DNA of 64,000 nucleotides. Source: Paratinospora sagittata (taxonomy: Eukaryota; Streptophyta; Magnoliopsida; Ranunculales; Menispermaceae). The notes below the pieces were generated by a model. The model did no database searches and was not told where the DNA came from. It was given only the letters and a program-made list of their open reading frames with translations. The translations under genes and the position numbers were made by a program. Where the stretch lies: assembly GCA_035771175.1 (NCBI GenBank), contig CM069592.1:39696198-39760197 (forward strand), read 5' to 3'. Positions 59,706 through 64,000 of the stretch are shown one piece after another; the first letter of the stretch is position 1; each line of letters begins with the position of its first letter.

Positions 59706-62596
59706 TGTAACGACCCACTTTTCGCACCTGACGTCATGATGACGTGGACTGCCAATACGTGGTCTTGTACACGTAGTCGATGTGTAAAATACCCGTATAC
59801 TGTGTGTACGAGGTAGTTTCATAAATTTGCGTGTTTGATATGTATTAGTGTATAATGGCCGAATACATGAAATAATCATGTGTTATGATCAATTAGGTGT
59901 TAAATTACATGTGGTATAATCAATTAGGCAATAAATCTAATACTGTTCACATGCTCATTAAATGAATAAATAATGAAATGAATAGATTAAGCAAATTGAC
60001 ACTTATTGGCTTGTGCATGCTATGTAACATGTGTCTTAAGCAAATTGACACTTGTGCATGCTATGTAACATGTGTCTTAAGCAAATTGACACCTATTGGC
60101 TTGTGCATGCTATGTAACATGTGTATTGACACCTATTGGCTTGTGCATGCTATGTAACATGTGTCTTAAGCAAATTGACACTTGTGCATGCTATGTAACA
60201 TGTGTCTTAAGCAAATTGACACCTATTGGCTTGTGCATGCTATGTAACATGTGTCAAATTGACACCTATTGGCTTGTGCATGCTATGTAACATGTGTCTT
60301 AAGCAAATTGACACCTATTGGCTTGTGCATGCTATGTAACATGTGTCTTAAGCAAATTGACACCTATTGGCTTGTTGGCATGAATTGTTTAGTGGCTCAA
60401 ATGTGCAAGTGAAGTGCATACCAGAATATTAAGCTAGAGAGAAATTGAGAATACGGTTGAAGAAGAAGGAGATTTTGGAGCTCCAAAGGAAGGTGAGATC
60501 CATAGTTTTAGATGTGAAAGTTTCATATTCAAACTCTCCTCTTCATTTTATACATTATATGTGACATGCGACAACTTTCCATGGCTAGTTTGAAACTGGA
60601 AAGTGATGAGTTTGGATTGAAATGGAGGTGAATTGAAGCTCAAACAATGGGGGTTTGATTTCTGGATCATGGGTAAGTTTTCTAATGATAAATTCATTAA
60701 GTTTCAGTGATTGAATGGTAGTAATTTAATGTATTTGAATTGATGAAAATGGGAAATGTTCATGGCTGAATTTACAGATTTCAAACCTGATTTTAATAAC
60801 TGAATTCTGCTATTTTGATAAAGTTATTTGCTGGAATTTAGTCTTGAATATTTGGTGACCATTTTGATGATTAAAAACACTGGTTTTTATGGGAAGAACA
60901 TGATGTTCCAGCCATGTTAAAACAGGGTTTTTGGAACCCAATTTGAGTGACCATTTGTGGTCTTTTCTTATGTGTATTGATTGAAAATTGGTCTTGACTA
61001 TTCTGTGATGATAAATTACAAAGATTGGAGTGCAAAGTATGTGAAATTCTGAGTTTAAGGATGTATACAAGTTGCTGGAAAAATTTCAGATTTGAGACTG
61101 ATTTGGTAAGATGCTTACCAGTACATTTAGGTTGAATTAGTGATTAATTGATGCTTTAGTTGATAAATTCATGTGCTGGAAATTTAGAAATTAGGCAATG
61201 GCAATACATTGGTAAGTTGTTCAATGATAGGGTTTGATCAAGTTGATGGGTACTTGGCTGAAAATTTAGTGCTGGAAATGTTAGAGCATTTGAAGAATGC
61301 TTAGGTAACTTGCTTAGGGATAAAATTGATTAACTTATAGAGATGGACATTTTGTGTTAATTTGGTGATCAAAAGAGTAATTTGATCATGTGGTGGAAAT
61401 TCTATCTTAGTAACTAAAGGTAATGGGTTATTAATACTTGGTAATTAATCAAGTGATTAAATTCATTTTTCTCGAATTCATTTGTGTGTGTGCAATGTGA
61501 AATTTGCAGTGGATGAATTATGAATTGGATGAAGATTTGTGAACACAAATGAAGTATTGGTGAATTGGTGAAAAAAATGTGGACTTAGGCCAAATTTTGT
61601 GATTTGTGAGTATTTCTCACCTTACTTCTCCATGTATAGCATTGTAGATATATGAAATTGAATTCTTGAATGATATGCATTATATTATATATGTGCATTG
61701 TATTTATGATCATGAGCACGGATTTTATGCATTAACATGGCCCTAGGTATTTCGGATTAAATACCTTGGCGTTGGATTTCTTTCTATTTACTTGTTCTTT
61801 AGGGAAAAGTGTCTTGTGAAAAGGACTTTTCGAATCACTAAGGAATGTAAGGGTAGAAGGATTAGTTGGATAACGTGTTGGTTTAAACCCATGGCGCAAT
61901 GGGGGAAATGTAGGCAATGTTATCCTGATATGACCTCCTGTTGAGGCTTTTCTACATATCTTTTATGAAAATGATGCATAATTATATCTTTAATTTGGAA
62001 GCATGAATCATATATTTTCTTAATGCATTTCAATTTACCAATGTTATTTCAAGTAACATACATGTTTTACATAAGTGCATATGTGGAGATTTTTGTGAAA
62101 AGTATTCACTGAGCTAGTTGAGCTCATTCCATTTTCCCTTATATTTTTCAGGATCAGATCGTAAAGGAAAGGGCAAGGCTTAGAGTTGGTGTAGCTTGCC
62201 TTACTTCTTGTTGATGTGAGTTTTGATTTGTACATAAGGAAAATAGTAGAAGATATTTGTGTTTTGTTTTGTTAGTGTATAATTATCACAGATACTATGA
62301 TATATAACATATAGTTCGTGAGAAAATTTTGATATGTATATGCTAGATGGAATAATAATAAACGAATATTTTGAAGTTCCATATTTATAGCAAGGATAGT
62401 CGAATCTTGTGGATTGGGTCGATGACCTCATATTCTGGATGATGATACCAGATCTCGGTATTTAATTCAACTATCCTGATCATATACATATTATGTTTTT
62501 CGAGTATAGGCTTATCAGTGCCTCAGGTTTGTCGGGTTGTGACATTCTCTGAGGTATTGTGCCGGTCGTGGCGTCACCCGGGAAGGGGTCGCGACA
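59706..62596. mobile_element. Solo LTR, 2891 bp, Ty3/gypsy type
   Basis: It begins TGTAACGACCC and ends GGTCGCGACA, flanked by perfect GATGG duplications at 59701-59705 and 62597-62601. There is no PBS, coding domain or second LTR. Length and end sequence resemble Del/Tekay-type gypsy LTRs (inference). Excision of the LTR and one GATGG would leave the LINE frame continuous. Confidence 0.9.
59988..60376 (+). repeat. Tandem array in the solo LTR
   Basis: About nine units of 37-50 bp, built from AAGCAAATTGACACCTATTG plus GCTTGTGCATGCTATGTAAC plus ATGTGTCTT. Some units lack CTATTGG or AAGCAAA. It yields a spurious repetitive ORF (60096-60290). Confidence 0.95.
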
Positions 62597-62601
62597 GATG
62601 G

Positions 62602-63350
62602 CAAATTTTTCTAGGTTGATTAGCTGACCCGAGGCTAGAGCATAATCATGAAGGATGTCTTTGAGTTCTTTACATTCATTTATGGATGCTTTGACAAAAA
62701 CCATGCTATCATCTGCAAAAAATAAGTAGGATATGGAAGGGCTCCTTCTAGACAGTTGTAACCCTATAATTCTATGCTCTCGTTCTGCGGCTAACAGTGC
62801 AGCTGATAATCCCTCTGAGCATATAAGGAACATGTATAGTGAAAGCGAATATCCCTGTCAAAGGCCTCTCTGTGGGGAGATGGTCCCACAAGTAGTGCCA
62901 TTGATCTTCACCGAATAAGAGACAGTCGAGATACATCTCATGGTAAGGTTGATCCAAGTCGAGCAAAATCCAAGGGCTTCCATCATTGCTTCCAAAAAAG
63001 GCCACTCCACACGATCATATGCTTTACTCATATCCAACTTTATTGCAGTATGTTGGCGTCCCGATCAATTTCGGTCTCGCATTGTGTGGATGCACTCAAA
63101 ACAAATTAATACGTTGTCTGTGATAAGACCCCCGAAACAAATGCACTTTGATTCTCCAAAATGATATGTGGCATAATCAGTCGTAATCGATTAGTTATTG
63201 CTTTGGATATAATTTTGTAAATAACATTGCATAGACTAATAGGGTGGAATTCAGTTACGTGTTTGGGAGATTGTACTTTTGGGATCAAAGCAATGATGGT
63301 ATTGTTTGTATTTGTCACCCGTTGTTTAGGATCTCTAGGCAGAAACCTCT
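62602..63350 (-). pseudogene. LINE reverse transcriptase, N-terminal part
   Basis: It reads NTIIALIPKVQSPKHVTEF, HPISLCNVIYKIISKAITNR and LENQSAFVSG, then the catalytic FFADDSMVF (about 62696-62724) and ALASGQLINLEK at the break point. At least one frameshift or stop lies between 62830 and 63100. Non-LTR RT, plant L1 clade. Confidence 0.93.
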
Positions 63351-63437
63351 AATAAAAAATGATAAAAAATTATTTTCTAAATTTTATCTTTTTGAATTGT
63401 ATTCTTGTTTCTGGATTGTGAACCAAACAAGACCTAA

Positions 63438-64000
63438 CTAATTCGACCCATGATTCTTGTTATAAAATGAACTGATAATAATCACATTTGATGTACATAT
63501 ATCATCATAAAACCATATCTTTTATTTTGTGATAATTATAATTTAGGTTATATTAATGTATAACATATTGGGCATTCATTTTTTATTTTTTATTTTGTTA
63601 AGGGAATATCCTAATTAAGAGCATCTGATACCTTCCTTGTCACGACCTTATTCCTAATATTTTAGAAGGTTCTTGAAAGTAGATACCAATAATAAACCAT
63701 ATCCAAGATAAGGTTATCCTTTAAAAATAAAAATGAAAAATTATGATATTAAAAGGTATAAAGCATATCCCAATATTTTGTGCCATTTGTTGGAAAATAC
63801 CAAATGGTATTTGCCTCGTCTTATTAGCTTCTAATCATTGTAGCATATGTGGGAAAGCACATTATTTTTTATAGCACTAGAAATTTATTAGCAATCTCAT
63901 GTGCCATATATGGCTTATTCTTATTGTTTTTTTTTTTTTTAATCAACTTAAATTTTTTAAATTGTGCCAATTTATAGCATACAGTGGTTTGTTTTTAAAT
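63438..64000. other. AT-rich sequence to window end, nothing recognised
   Basis: The expected continuation of the copia RT is not present after the MITE, so the copia element was already truncated or rearranged before the MITE inserted. No gene or clear repeat was seen. Confidence 0.5.

Larger units (their letters stand above)
57858..63350 (-). mobile_element. Plant L1-type LINE with RNase H, 5' truncated, split by a solo LTR
   Basis: Minus orientation; a 9-nt poly-A is visible as T at 57858-57866. The order on the minus strand is RT (63350 to 62602), the inserted LTR (59706-62596), then RT tail and C-terminal domains (59700 to 57870). Upstream APE endonuclease and ORF1 are absent, so it is 5' truncated. 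Confidence 0.92.
57756..63434. mobile_element. PIF/Harbinger-like MITE, split by a LINE
   Basis: The left end GGCCGCGTTTACTTCGTGAT follows TAA (57753-57755). The right end, complemented, GGTCTTGTTTGGTTCACAAT, is followed by TAA (63435-63437). The MITE halves are about 57756-57857 and 63351-63434. The TIRs resemble the element at 3659-3874; the TAA duplication suits PIF/Harbinger. Confidence 0.7.

Noticed and set aside
60096..60290. ORF in the LTR tandem array
   Set aside because: It is created by the repeat (recurrent CYVTC) and has no coding evidence.
59988..60376. CRISPR-like repeat array
   Set aside because: Units are directly contiguous without unique spacers, in a plant LTR.

Overview
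The window is nuclear DNA of a flowering plant, most likely a eudicot. Genes are split by many short AT-rich introns with GT/AG borders. A PSI antenna gene and a meiotic axis gene of plant type are present. Spacers are AT-rich and packed with tRNA-derived SINEs, MITEs, a Ty1/copia element, a plant L1-type LINE and a long solo LTR. I found no CRISPR array, rRNA or true tRNA gene.

Left part (1-26.6 kb). RIO1 (pre-40S maturation kinase) lies on the minus strand and runs off the left edge. ASY1 (meiotic HORMA axis protein, 21 coding exons, 609 aa) lies on the plus strand. Next come a plastid-type YrdC/YciO-domain protein (9 exons, 319 aa), a minus-strand conserved plant 88-aa protein of unknown function, and a minus-strand F-box/MYND-finger protein (3 exons, 393 aa). 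The spacers hold a degenerate LINE, SINEs and a pogo-like TIR relic.

Middle (26.6-48.2 kb). An AT-rich repeat zone holds SINE copies, a TIR element with an internal tRNA-like promoter, and an LTR relic split by a hAT-type MITE. It is followed by LHCA2 (5 exons, 267 aa), the intronless ribonucleotide reductase small subunit (TSO2/RNR2, 330 aa, with an E2F-type site upstream), a conserved 180-aa plant protein of unknown function (7 exons, two SINEs in intron 4, a possible small secreted-peptide ORF in intron 3), and a 170-aa protein resembling the C-terminal coiled-coil half of SGR5/IDD14-16 but with no zinc fingers.

Right part (48.2-64 kb). No convincing protein gene is seen before 54 kb, but about 260-bp tandem repeats end at a candidate minus-strand promoter. 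From 54.0 kb there is a 3'-truncated copia element, then a nest: a TAA-flanked PIF/Harbinger-like MITE split by an antisense LINE, itself split by a 2891-bp solo LTR with a perfect 5-bp target duplication. The genes are unrelated housekeeping, meiotic and photosynthetic loci; no operon-like or clustered pathway is evident. Exon borders were assigned by eye from splice consensus, reading-frame closure and remembered family conservation. No alignment was run.
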